Assembly (NCBI GenBank): GCA_023374025.1 | Contig: SIJG01000013.1 | Coordinates: 1,352,996-1,416,995 of the forward strand | Length of the DNA: 64,000 nt | Source: Heterodera schachtii | Lineage: Eukaryota > Nematoda > Chromadorea > Rhabditida > Heteroderidae | Direction: 5' to 3' | Shown: positions 22,972-33,954 of the stretch, piece by piece | Layout: each line of letters begins with the position of its first letter | How positions within the stretch are numbered: the stretch's first letter is position 1 | Translations under genes and position numbers: made by a program | The notes under the pieces: model-generated | Database searches by the model: none | Told to the model about the DNA's origin: nothing | Seen by the model: the letters and a program-made list of their open reading frames with translations, nothing else

Positions 22972-24290
22972 ATGAAATCCCAAGCCCCCAAAAAAATTCC
23001 ATCGGAACTCCTTTTTGAAATGTGCAAATTTGCCCCCGGCTCATTTTGTAAAAAAGCACTACTCAACAACAATTTTCTTTTTTACCGCTTATTACACAAA
23101 ACAAAGCGTGCGGATTTTTGGAGACGAATTGTTAGTAAATAAAATAAATGATCAATTAACTGTCATAAATTAATCCCCATTGATAATTTAATGTTTGTTC
23201 AGAATGATGCCGAGAGAGAAGAAAATGCCTTTTACACGTATCAACAGCAAAATTACCATGCCCTTTTACCAAGAATTCCAACCCACCGGTGCGTTGGCAC
23301 AATGTTTTGTCGGCTCGATCCACTGGCTTACCTTGTAAGCGAAGATGATGATGAACAAAACATGGCCGAACGGACCATGTACATTTCACTTCGTGTCGGA
23401 ACCATTGCACAAGTATTATGTGTGCCGAGGGCTTTTGCGGGCCGCCTGGGCATGGGCTCCGTAAATAAAAAAAACCGATGCCATGATGTTCAGCCAAACG
23501 GATTTTTACCGGGCCAATAAATGATTAATATAAGCATCTAATTTTGTAAATCAGTTGCAATTGAACTGTTTGTTACAGAGATTGGTGTTGCAAACTCACT
23601 TTCAAAATCAACATGACCAAATTGCGGAGGCGTTCAACCTGGTGGCATTTACTTTCATGGTACTCCCAGCTCAGGAAGGAGTTGTAAGAAATTAAATTAA
23701 TATTTTATCTTTAATGAATTTTAAACTTAATGCTAAATTATCAAATAAATTTTCAAAAATACAATTTTCTTTTATTTTATTGTTTGGTTTAAATACAAGG
23801 TATGGGATCTTGCGGAGGTCAACTTTAATGACGACACAATGTCTTCATTTTGGACGCCTTTGATGAATTATCTCCATGAAACCCTTGTTGAGGTGTGTTT
23901 CAGTTTAAATTGAATAATTAAAGTGAAAAAGAGTTTTTAATTTTGAAGAAACAATTTTAATTGATTTCTTTTCCTTATTTAGAATCTTTAATTTTTGAGA
24001 AATTTTTTGAGAATATATTCCATGTATAAAATCATTTTTTAGACTGCTAACTTTTGATTATTTTAACAACTTTATTTATTTTTGATTATTTAAGGAAAAA
24101 ATGCAAAAGAAAAGCAAAATAATTATATTAATTATTTTAATATCCTTTTTAGCTTATGATAATGTCAAATTTGAAGATTGAGTCCGGCATCCAGACGAGT
24201 GCCCCTGTTCCAATTGGCGATGGAAATGTGCCAAATGTCGACGGTTCACCACCCAACTCTGGCTCAACATCTTCAGCATCGAGCGAATGA
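22972..24290 (+). CDS. F-box-like protein of unknown function, five exons, 250 aa
   Basis: Exons 22972-23130, 23203-23460, 23579-23683, 23800-23892 and 24153-24290 (TGA) have GT/AG junctions and every intron is phase 0. The N terminus reads IPSELLFEMCKFAP followed by hydrophobic and basic positions (NNNFLFYRLL), resembling the F-box pattern that links substrates to SCF ubiquitin ligases, but the match is only by eye. The middle (about residues 54-200) is a compact mixed sequence with no recognised domain; the last 30 residues are Ser/Pro/Asn-rich and probably disordered. Exon 1 starts at the first ATG after a stop-rich AT region. The all-phase-0 structure and intact frame argue for a real gene. 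Confidence 0.6.
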
Positions 24291-25019
24291 ATTTACATGT
24301 CCATAAATACAAAATTTGCTTAACTTTGAATTTGAAAACATATAATCTTAGTCTTTTTTCAACGAAATTTTTCGAATAAATGCAAAAAAAAGCGGAAAAA
24401 TTAAAAATATTTCCAATATTTATTAAGGTATTTTAGATCGCTAGCAATAATCTATGAAAGCCCATAAATTTAATGTCCTTGAAAATTTAAGTCCTAAATT
24501 ATGAAAAAATTCATATTAATTTTCTCAAACCCAGCCAATGGGACAGATTTTGAATTTATCCTGGAATGTATTTAATTGCTGCGGTTAAGCTAGTTTTCGA
24601 GTTTTGGTTTTTATTTTTATTAAATAAACACATGTTTCGCGTTTTTGGCCTGAATATCTTAACAAAGCAAAAAATACAGTTTGAATGTTAAAAAATCATC
24701 ATTTTTATAAATTTACTATATAACTGTTTCATTAAAATATTCTAAATATCATTAAAAATTTTCAATTACAAATTTAATTACAGTACTCTGTGATCCCAAG
24801 TTAAATATATGCTAAACAAAATATTGAAAAACCTTTGTGATTTCAATTGGCACAATTTTCGGTGCTGGATCGTCATTCATCAAAAATAAAATGTAACATT
24901 TTGATGTTTATCTATGATTATTTTTGGTAGTTAATTTTTACATTTTTAAATCGGTTTGTTCTTATGGTATTTCTTAATTTTTAGGCTAAATACAAACAAT
25001 TTAACTAAAAATAATATAA
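24291..25019. other. Intergenic AT-rich DNA
   Basis: No coding frame, RNA gene or repeat was recognised between the five-exon gene and the MULE target duplication. Confidence 0.5.
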
Positions 25020-25028
25020 AAAATAGTT

Positions 25029-25132
25029 GGGTACACCCCAAAACGTCGCCGCCAAAACGTCGCCGCCGAAACGTCGCCGCCGAAACGTCGCCGGCCGAAA
25101 CGTCGCCGGCCGAAACGTCGCCGGGACAAAAA
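25029..25132 (+). repeat. Left TIR and subterminal tandem repeats of the MULE
   Basis: Six units of aaacgtcgccgcc / gaaacgtcgccgg in a row, ending gggacaaaaattt. They mirror the right end at 28066-28199. Confidence 0.85.
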
Positions 25133-25479
25133 TTTAAAAAATTTGTTTTTAATTGTTTAAAAACCATTTTTTCGCTTCCTAGCCTTTTTGAGCGTAGGAT
25201 TGGCCTCTTCTACCAACATTAAAAAGTAGATGAGTTTTCCGGCACGCGGCCACGGGGAGGCCTGCGATTGGCAATGGTGAACCTTAGCGCGCCTTTTTTT
25301 GTTTTTTAGAAAAAGAAAATCCAAAATTCCGAAATGAAAAATTTTGATTCTAAAAGAAAAATGTGTAATGCAATAGCAGCGTTGTATAAATCAATAATAA
25401 TTTTAAAACAAATAAAACCAAAGGGCACAATAAACCTCCTAAGAGGTGCTCCCAATGGTTGGAAAGGAAAACAGCAAAC

Positions 25480-26913
25480 TCATTGATCCATATTAAAATT
25501 GTGCGATAACCCTCGCAAGTACTCAATGTTTGTACGCCCTTCATTCCCCGCTTGCACAATTTCCAAAATTCGCTCGTCTATTATTCGGTACTTTCTACGT
25601 TTGTTCGGAGCTTCATCACCCTAACCATTGCTTCGTAATCTGCGTCCTTCCCCTTTTGGATGGCTTTAACCTCCTCAACAAATTTCCAAATTGAAGGATG
25701 GTCTACAGACAGCTGTTTGTGAATCCGTTTGTTCCCTGCCTCACTGAAATTATTTGTCCTATCCTCATTATTAATAACCCGCTCATATAAATTCCACCTT
25801 TGGATTGGAAAAGTGGTCTGCGCCGAATTCCATTACGGTTGAGAGTGCCCATGTAATTTGTCTCAAACCAATCCAAAAGAAGATTCAACTCAGGAAAATC
25901 ATTGTCGAAAAGGTCCTTTAAGTCTCCAAAAGCGTTTTCAAGATTATCGATTTGTACAAAAGCTAAAGCAACGATCATTTTGCAATGTAATTTAATTTGT
26001 GGGTTATTTTTGTAACTTGTTAAGAGACCGAGTTCCCCTACCTTCCTTTTCATAGAATTATTGAGATGAAAAAAACACCCATGCAGCTGAGAATTTGGCC
26101 AATTTGCTTGAATGGATTGGAAAAGCCCAATTTCGAAATCATGTGCAATTGAATCTGGGATAAGATTCGGACAGATAGTTTTAATTTCCGAAAAAAAGTT
26201 TGTCATATGTTGCTCTTTGTTTGTTCGAAAGAAGACAATAGAACATTGGAAATACGTGCCTGTTTCTTTTGCCCATGATCATAAAAAGTGCCCATTGTGA
26301 AAAGGGCGAGGAGAAATTTTGAAAGTCCCGTCAACGTATAAATTTTTCACGAGCTGAACCCACCCGAGGACCGATTCCTTCCCGAACACAACCACTCTGT
26401 GCGGGTCTTCATGCCCGGTATCAATTAAAAGAAAATTTTCCCCTTCGTATGTCTGTTCCTCTTCCCGAAATTCTAACTCATGAAAATTTTGTGGTTCTGC
26501 TGGTACCCGCTTTTCTAAATTTCTTGCACGTTCGACCATTTTTCTTGTCGAGTCTTTTGCCGGCATTTTGCCAAGGATGGCCTGACTAGTGCCTTGTAAA
26601 AACCGGTCACGAATTTGACCGGGTAGTTCAACGGTATTTTTCGCACGATTTTTGATGGAATTATTTAAATCCTTCACTTCCGCTAATGCTGGGTCTGGTT
26701 CGTGGTTGTGTTCGTAAAGTCTTTTAACAATTCGTTCCCCCCGTGTATGGATGCGTGCGGGGCATTCATCATATCGCCTAGTGCATGCCCAAAAAAGAAG
26801 ATCGGGTCGGGTTTACTGTTTTTCTCGTAAAGATAAAGAAAACCGTTTTCGTAAATTTGCTGTTTTCCTTTGTTGGAAATAATACGGCGTAAATTAACTT
26901 GCTGCGCTGCCAT
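25480..26913 (-). pseudogene. MULE transposase with FLYWCH finger, multiply frameshifted
   Basis: Starting at the ATG at 26913, the N terminus carries a FLYWCH-type zinc-finger region (GKQQIYENGFLYLY, then after a frame change ACTRRYDECPARIHT and YEHNHEPDP). The central MULE transposase domain follows: LYVDGTFKISPRPF, then in another frame MFYCLLSNKQRATYDKLF, then DFEIGLFQSIQANWPNSQL, HGCFFHLNNSMKRKV and ALAF. The C-terminal family block (RWNLYERV, RTNNFSEAGNKR, HPSIWKF; later IEYLRGLSHNF) lies in two further frames, ending at 25480-25482. At least four frame changes are needed, so this copy is inactive unless the assembly is faulty. The DD-E catalytic residues appear to fall in the DGTF and DFE motifs, with the E in the later part. 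Confidence 0.8.
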
Positions 26914-27150
26914 TGCAATAAAAAAATTTTGATTCAGAAAGTGACGAAATGGGAAAATTTTTGACTTTATATAGAGGTTGTTTAGGGTAAAGAAAACAAT
27001 AAATGTAACTGAGACGGAAATTGCTATTTAAAGTGTGAGATTTCTAGCAGTTTCATCATTTGCTTTTTCTATGACTGCGTTGTTTTGAATTGATTTTGCA
27101 AAATTTTCATTGTTTTATTTCTACTTTTCGTCTTCTTCCTCACTTTGTAG

Positions 27151-27972
27151 ACATGTGTGACTCGCTGCTCGTTACTTCTCAGTGTCAAGAACATTTTGGA
27201 TGGACATTTGCGCACTATTTTGCTTGAAAAATTGTCATCTTTTGGTGTTAAATCTTCTGACTTGGCAGACTTTGAACGGTTATCTGATGATCGTATTGTA
27301 GCACGGTTTTCTCATGGCTTCAGCACCAAAAGAATTCGGTCTCATTTTTTCGGTGGAAAATCGAGGTGTTTAGACCGTCCCCTCCCCTTTGTAATTCGGT
27401 TTTTTTTATGAAATGGACTTTTGATCACCTGTTACCATGAAACGCTGGCACTGTCTACTTTAACTCCGCCTTTTCCTAAAGCTGTCGGCAATGAACTGCT
27501 CTGTTTTTGGGGTTCTGCCTATGCTTTCTCAAACTTTTACCAAGCTTCTTTTCAAATGGATGGTGTCAATTACTCGTCAACCGAACAATTCTATCAGCAT
27601 CAAAAAGCTCTATTTTTTCGTGATTTTGGTGCTGCTAGCTCAATCATGGCGACAAATAACACTGCCAAGATCAAAAAATTGGGAAAAAACGATCGGATTC
27701 GTTGTTTCAATATTGCAATTTGGCGTGATGTCTGTGAGAATATAATGATGCGCGGCCTGAGGAAAAAATTCGGACAAAACGGGATGCTCAAACAAATGCT
27801 CATAAAAACTTGTTCAAAAACTTTGGTTGAAAGTTCCCCGCATGATGTATTTTGGGGATCTGGAATGACAATGGACGACCCGCTTCTGTTGAGAAAAGAA
27901 TGGAGTGGCAAAAACAGAATGGGGATATTGTTGATGTTATTGCGTGATGAATTAATTTTGTTGGCTCGTTAA
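27151..27972 (+). CDS. NADAR-domain protein carried by the MULE
   Basis: Residues encoded from about 27490 to 27960 match the NADAR (YbiA/RibX-like) family: CFWGSAYAFSNFY, then YSSTEQFYQHQKALFF with the conserved Glu, KKLGK, LRKKFGQNGMLKQML, LVESSPHDVFWGSG and GKNRMGILLMLLRDEL. NADAR proteins act on ADP-ribose- or NAD-linked substrates; some remove ADP-ribose from nucleobases or serve as antitoxins beside DarT enzymes. The domain here is full length with all core motifs. The start is unclear: no ATG begins the 184-codon frame, and an 84-codon stretch in the same frame lies just upstream after a good acceptor (cactttgtag, ends 27150), separated only by one TGA at 27409-27411. That suggests a longer protein with an upstream exon and one nonsense change. 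The gene sits inside the transposon, facing away from the transposase. Confidence 0.75.
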
Positions 27973-28065
27973 ATGTCGTATACCTTAAAATTGTTGGTCT
28001 CACTTTAGCACTAATTAAGTTTCAGGAAGCGAAAAAATGGATTTTTTAAATTTTTTTAAAATTTT

Positions 28066-28199
28066 TGTCCCGGCGACGTTTTGTCCCGGCGACGTTTTGT
28101 CCCGGCGACGTTATGTCCCGGCGACGTTTCGGCCGGCGACGTTTTGTCCGGCGACGTTTCGGCGGCGACGTTTCGGCGGCGACGTTTTGTCCTTCTCCC
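28066..28199 (-). repeat. Right TIR and subterminal tandem repeats of the MULE
   Basis: About nine units of cggcgacgttttgtcc / ggcgacgtttcgg in inverse orientation to the left end, finishing ccttctccc before the 9-bp duplication. Confidence 0.85.
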
Positions 28200-28500
28200 A
28201 AAATAGTTATGGTGTTTTTAAATTAATACGACAAATATTATTAATTTTTAAATAGTTTAATATTTTATAAGAATTTTTTTTAAATTTTTAATCGAATATT
28301 TTAATAAAAATTAATTTGTTATTTATTTTTTTCGAATCGTTCACCAATGTGCCCTTTTCGCCCAAGCGCTAAAAATTTTGAAAAATATTGCTAGAAAAAA
28401 TAATTGTACATTGTAAAAAAGTTCCTGTACTAAAATGTGTTTACAATATATATTTTAATCATAAATATTTTCTTGTAATTAATTTTTATTTATTTTTAAT

Positions 28501-30541
28501 TGTGATCGGCCAACTCTGTAAAGCCAAGCAGAAATGATTTGGAAATTTAAATCGTGCATAATAGGTGTTTAATTTTTATATGTCCCACGCATTTTCAGGA
28601 AAAAACTTTTCGCATAAAGGTGAAAAATTTTCCAACGGCACCAGACACAATTCCAACAGTTCAACAAAAGCAAAGAAAATATTAGACAAACAATAATGAT
28701 ATTCCTTCCTAGTTTTAAACTATTTAAATTTTTTGTTGAAAATATCAAAAAAGGAAGCAATTTTACTGACAAATTCTTATCAGAAATTTACTTGGTGAGG
28801 AAAAATAATGGTTGGACTTGGTGATAAAATAAAACCGCTCCACAAAAATTATATTAACAATCAATCGCGAACCAGAATGTAAATTCAGGAGTTGTGCATT
28901 CTCACGCCGAAACACTATTCGCAAAATTTTGCAGTGACTAAGCTCCAAGTTGTGATCGGCCAGCTCAGTAAAGCCAAGCAGAAATGATTTGGAAATTTAA
29001 ATCGTGCATAATGGGTGTTTAATTTTTATATGTCCCACGCATTTTCAGGAAAAAACTTTTCGCATAAAGGTGAAAAATTTTCCAACGGCACCAGACACAA
29101 TTCCAACAGTTCAACAAAAGCAAAGAAAATATTAGACAAACAATAATGATATTCCTTCCTAGTTTTAAACTATTTAAATTTTTTGTTGAAAATATCAAAA
29201 AAGGAAGCAATTTTACTGACAAATTCTTACCAGAAATTTACTTAGTGAGGAAAAATAATGGTTGGACTTGGTGATAAAATAAAACCGCTCCACAAAAATT
29301 ATATTAACAATCAATCGCGAACCAGAATGTAAATTCAGGAGTTGTGCATTCTCACGCCGAAACACTATTCGCAAAATTTTGCAGTGACTACGCTCCAATT
29401 TGTGATCGGCCAACTCTGTAAAGCCAAGCAGAAATGATTTGGAAATTTAAATCGTGCATAATGGGTGTTTAATTTTTATATGTCCCACGCATTTTCAGGA
29501 AAAAACTTTTTGCATAAAGGTGAAAAATTTTCCAACGGCACCAGACACAATTCCAACAGTTCAACAAAAGCAAAGAAAATATTAGACAAACAATAATGAT
29601 ATTCCTTCCTAGTTTTAAACTATTTAAATTTTTTGTTGAAAATATCAAAAAAGGAAGCAATTTTACTGACAAATTCTTACCAGAAATTTACTTAGTGAGG
29701 AAAAATAATGGTTGGACTTGGTGATAAAATAAAACCGCTCCACAAAAATTATATTATCAATCAGTCGTGAATCAGAACGTAAATTCAGGAGCTGTGCATT
29801 CTCAAGCCGAAACAGTATTTGCAAAATTTGGTAGTGACTACGCTCCAATTTGTGATGGGCCAACTCAGTAAAGCCAAGCAGAAATGATTTGGAAATTTAA
29901 ATCGTGCATAATAGGTGTTCAATTTTTATATGTCCCACGCATTTTCAGGAAAAAACTTTTTGCATAAAGGTGAAAAATTTTCCAACGGCACCAAACACAA
30001 TTCCAACAGTTCAACAAAAGCAAAGAAAATATTAGGCAAACAATAATGATATTCCTGCCTAGTTTTAAACTATTTAAATTTTTTGTTGAAAATATCAAAA
30101 AAGGAAGCAATTTTACTGACAAATTCTTTCCAGAATTTACTTATTGAGGAAAAATAATGATTGGACTTGGTGATAAAATTAAACCGCTCAACAAAAATTA
30201 TGTTATCAATCAGTCGTGAATCAGAACGTAAATTCAGGAGCTGTGCATTCTCAAGCCGAAACAGTATTTGCAAAATTTGGTAGTGACTACGCTCCAATTT
30301 GTGATGGGCCAACTCAGTAAAGCCAAGCAGAAATGATTTGGAAATTTAAATCGTGCATAATAGGTGTTCAATTTTATGTCCCACGCATTTTCAGAAAAAA
30401 CTTTTCGCATAAAGGTGAAAAATTTTCAACGGCACCAAACACAATTCCAACAGTTCAACAAAAGCAAAGAAAATATTAGGCAAACAATAATGATATTCCT
30501 GCCTGGTTTTAAACTATTTAAAGTTGAAAATATCAAAAAGC
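28501..30541. repeat. Tandem array of 450-bp units (four full, one partial)
   Basis: Units start at tgtgatcggc or tgtgatgggc at 28501, 28951, 29401, 29851 and 30300, an almost exactly constant 450-bp period. Sequence between units differs by only a few percent, highest near the 3' end. Each full unit keeps an identical minus-strand 67-codon frame (28569-28772, 29019-29222, 29469-29672, 29919-30122) with a hydrophobic stretch IIIVCLIFSLLLLNCW, and a second, more variable minus frame. Satellite-like expansion of a gene piece is the likely origin; whether it is transcribed is unknown. Sequence just outside both ends is unrelated AT-rich DNA. Confidence 0.85.
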
Positions 30542-30599
30542 TAGCAATATTGGCTCAGATACCGAACTTTAATAAAAATCTAAATCAGTGTTTAATATA

Positions 30600-33130
30600 A
30601 TGGTGTTTAATGTGTTGATTAATTCGAATTCGTGTGTGTCACACACATTTCAAGATACACAAAGGATCGAAAATCCCCCATTTGCAAAAACGAAGAAATT
30701 AACACGAAAAGGAAAAATATATAATTTAATATCCAAAGATTAATAAATATCTAATTAGGTTATGTATAAATTTATATGAAAACTTTAAATAAGAAACTAT
30801 CTGACCGATTTATCTTCTGTTTATTAAGAAAAATAGAATAAATTTTTAATAAATTTTACTATTTAAAAAAGGATTCCCGCACACAACCAACACAGGAGGA
30901 GACGCAGCAATTTTGGAAATAAATTTAAAAGAGACATTATTACTTTATTGGTAGAGGTTTATTCTTCAATAAAAAATTTATTCACGTTGTTTGAACAAAT
31001 GCAATAAAAAATTTACAAAAATTAAATTTTAAGGCATTTTTAAAAGAAAAGGATTGACTCAAAACACTTCTAAAAATAATAATTAAAAAATATTTTTTGT
31101 TGACTAACGGAATAAATGGAGCAGCGAATATCTCATAAGTGAAGAGCATTTTTAGTTGGAAAATTGAAAAATTGTATTTATTTAAGAATAAAGGTATAAA
31201 AAATTAAATTTAAAACAGCATCGCTTTTTCAGATAGTTTTTAGTACGATTAAAACTTAAAGAAAGAAATTTAATAACAAATCTAAAAACATTCAAAGATG
31301 GAAATTCTTCTGTGGCTGGCAATAATTATCTTATAAATTTCTAATCATTAAACAAAATACTGCTGCTAATATAAAAACAAATTAATAAAAAATACTAAAA
31401 CTGCAATCCGAGTACCCAATTACAAGAAGTCACGCGACGATGTAAAAGCTTAACAATTTTTTAAAAATTTTAATTTATAAAATATATTATTAGGCAATTT
31501 TCTAAAATTTTTCTTCTATCTTCCTATAAAAGACAAGAATGACGATGTCTCGGATTCGCCAAATCTGTCTGGAGCATGAGTTGGATTATATAAATTTATA
31601 AATAAAACTTTTATGAAAATAGTACAACTTAAATATATTATAATATATCATTTAATTAATTAAAAAACAGATAAATTGATCAATTAATATCTAGTCATAA
31701 AATATTTTGGAGTGGAGTTTTAAATAAAAATCATAAATTTTTTCGAATTATAAAATAAATTAAATGTAACACTAATATAAATTACGTATGCTACTAATCA
31801 TGTGAATTAGAATACATTTAAAAATTCATTTGGCCATCAATTAATTAATTTTCGGCAGTTTTTCTTATTTTGTTTTTTCAGATGCCTAAAAATAATTAAA
31901 TTAAACAAACATTAAATTTTTCAAATCAATATAATACATAGATTTGTTAATGAAAAAGAATAATTAAAATATCCTATAATAAGTAATTAACATTAATCAA
32001 CTATCTTGTTAATTATAGCAAATGATTTAAGTCCGTGGTAATTATCGTCCAAAAATTCAATCTAACTCATGGCTTTAAAAAAGAATGATAATGAATATAA
32101 TGCTGTATCAATTGGAAATTTTTTTTTTTAAATTATATAAATCATAATTTTACAAGTGCAACCAATTATTTTGATGGAGTATTTAAACAAAATAGTAATG
32201 ATAGAAAAGGAATAAATTAAATTGTTGAATTTTGAAAACAATAAAAAACTAATTATTAAAACAAATAATACTAATAACGAAGACAAATACACAATTTATA
32301 ATAATTTATAATATTTAAGAATATAAAAGTTGGCCATTAACTAAAGTAACCCAAAAGCTAGTACAAAAATCTAATTAATAATTAGCACAATTAAATGGTG
32401 ATTCTTTGCGGCGTCGACAATTGTGAATATCTGCAGTTCGAGTTTTCTAAATGACATCAAAATTCAAGGGATTGCTAAAAGACACCGCTTAATAAATATT
32501 TACAAAATACCGAATAGGTAGTATTGTTTTTCAATATATTCAGAGAAAAATATAAAAATTTTAAGGCAATTCAAAATGAAATGTTTACCGTATTTGCTCT
32601 TTTTATCACTCCTGGGGTATTATTGTTTAACCTCCTCAGAAAGGGGGGGGGGGTTATTAGATACGGGGGGAAAATGGAGAAGGGGGGGGATTATTTTTCG
32701 ACAGATTTATTTAGTGTAAATTTTTGAATATGTCGCCAAAAATGTCATTACGTCAAAAAAAAAAATTCAAAATTTATAGTCCAAAAAATGGGTTTTAGCA
32801 TTTTGCCTATTTTTTTCACTATTTCGACTTTTTTTTTAAAAATTTGATAACAAAAATGCAATAAAAACGGAAAATACACCCCTAAGAATCGACCACAAAA
32901 ATTTCTAAAAATACTTCCATAATAATTGGAAATATTTCTCAAAAATTTATCCGCCGTTAATTTTTTTTTGCTAACAAAATTTTGATTTAAAAAATGTTCA
33001 ATATTTGCTTAGAAGATTTTAAAGGAAATGAAAAACTAGGGGACCTTCAAAATACTTTACTCGAATTTATGAAACCTTACTCCTTGAAGAGGGCGTTGGT
33101 CCTCTAAATTTTATAAATTTTACTCCTCAA
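30600..33130. other. AT-rich region with a few exon-like islands
   Basis: Mostly A/T with no long frame. Short islands with better composition lie at 30880-30930, 31400-31442 (ending in a donor-like GACGAT|GTAAAA) and 31528-31580 (an open end reading KNDDVSDSPNLSGA then stop). They could be small exons of decayed or long-intron genes, but no model can be built. G runs at 32641-32690 and the following 250 bp resemble the cccctaaaaatcg-type MITE interior seen at 14565-14979. Confidence 0.35.
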
Positions 33131-33194
33131 TTTACGATACAAAATGAGAAATTCAGCACGAAAGGTACATCGTTCATTTTTTCATTTTTTCTAT

Positions 33195-33345
33195 GTATCA
33201 ACTCTCTCTTTCTCTCTCTCGCTCTCTCTCATTCTTCTCTCTCTTTCATTTCTTTCTTTCTCTCTCTCATTTCTTTCACTCTCTCTCTCTCTTCTCTGGC
33301 TCGCCCACCCCCCTCTCTCTCGCTCTTTCTCTCTCGTTACTGCCT
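33195..33345. repeat. (TC)n microsatellite tract
   Basis: Dense ctctct repeats on the plus strand, followed directly by the conserved block at 33346-33395. The plus-strand frame through it is Ser/Leu low-complexity and not taken as a gene. Confidence 0.75.
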
Positions 33346-33395
33346 TATTTGTTTTAATCAATAGAAAAGGACGCGGTGCCATCGTTCCACTGTCA
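33346..33395 (+). promoter_or_regulatory. Promoter-like block shared with the right window edge
   Basis: The order CT-rich tract, ttttaatcaata, aaaggacgcgg, then tcatt..cca.tg is repeated at 63930-64000. Two copies 30 kb apart in otherwise diverged AT-rich DNA suggest a duplicated promoter or a transposon end. The function is inferred only from the layout (pyrimidine tract then TATA-like AT). Confidence 0.3.
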
Positions 33396-33880
33396 TTATC
33401 TTCATTTGGCTCTTCTCCAAATAACCACTTTTATTCATTCATCAATTTTTGTGCATTCATTTGTCAGCAAAAGTTCGTTTTTCATTTTTGCATTACTAAA
33501 TTTAAAAAACAGTTGAATAATTAAATCAAATAAATAAAAATGTAACTATTTAAAAATTGGAAATTGTGCCAAAATTTGGTCACAAAAAGAAAATATTGTC
33601 TTTTATTTATTTCTCCAGTAATAATAAAATTCCGCTTGGTTTTCGTATATTTAACAATTTTATGAAGTTTAGCTTAAATTTATCAAATTTGAAGAAATTT
33701 GTAGGAATTTAACATTAATTTTCAAAAATATATGTATATTTTGTAATTAAGCATTTTTATTTCAACATTATTGGTTTATCATTATTTCATTGTACCTGCG
33801 ATTTATGGTTATATTTCGACAAAAATACGCCAAAAGGCGGAAAATGATAAAATTTAAATATCAAATAAAATTAACACCCA

Positions 33881-33954
33881 AAACCGTTAACTACATAAAT
33901 AAAATTATAACATAACTAAACCGTTAACTACATAAATAAAATTATAACATAATT
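33881..33954. repeat. Perfect 37-bp tandem duplication
   Basis: aaaccgttaactacataaat followed by aaaattataacataa occurs twice in direct succession (33881-33917 and 33918-33954). Confidence 0.8.

Larger units (their letters stand above)
25029..28199. mobile_element. Mutator-like (MULE) DNA transposon with NADAR cargo, 3171 bp
   Basis: The ends are GGGTACACCCCAAAACGTCG and, reversed at the right, GGGAGAAGGACAAAACGTCG. They are flanked by a perfect 9-bp duplication aaaatagtt (25020-25028 and 28200-28208), the length typical of Mutator elements. Both termini continue into tandem repeats of the motif cggcgacgttt in opposite orientation. Inside are a degenerate MULE transposase (minus) and a NADAR-domain gene (plus), transcribed away from a shared region near 26914-27150. 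The broken transposase means the copy probably cannot move by itself. A MULE-like tip with the same caccccaaaacgtcgccgg sequence occurs at 57187-57206. Confidence 0.85.

Noticed and set aside
25029..28199. Bacterial contamination or a DarT-NADAR toxin-antitoxin pair
   Set aside because: The NADAR gene is inside a eukaryotic MULE with TSD; no DarT-like or other toxin gene is next to it.
28501..30541. CRISPR-like regular repeat array
   Set aside because: The units are 450 bp with no spacer/repeat division and the sequence is eukaryotic.
33144..33524. 126-codon ORF
   Set aside because: Mostly (TC)n read-through giving Ser/Leu runs; the start and end lie in unrelated AT-rich sequence.
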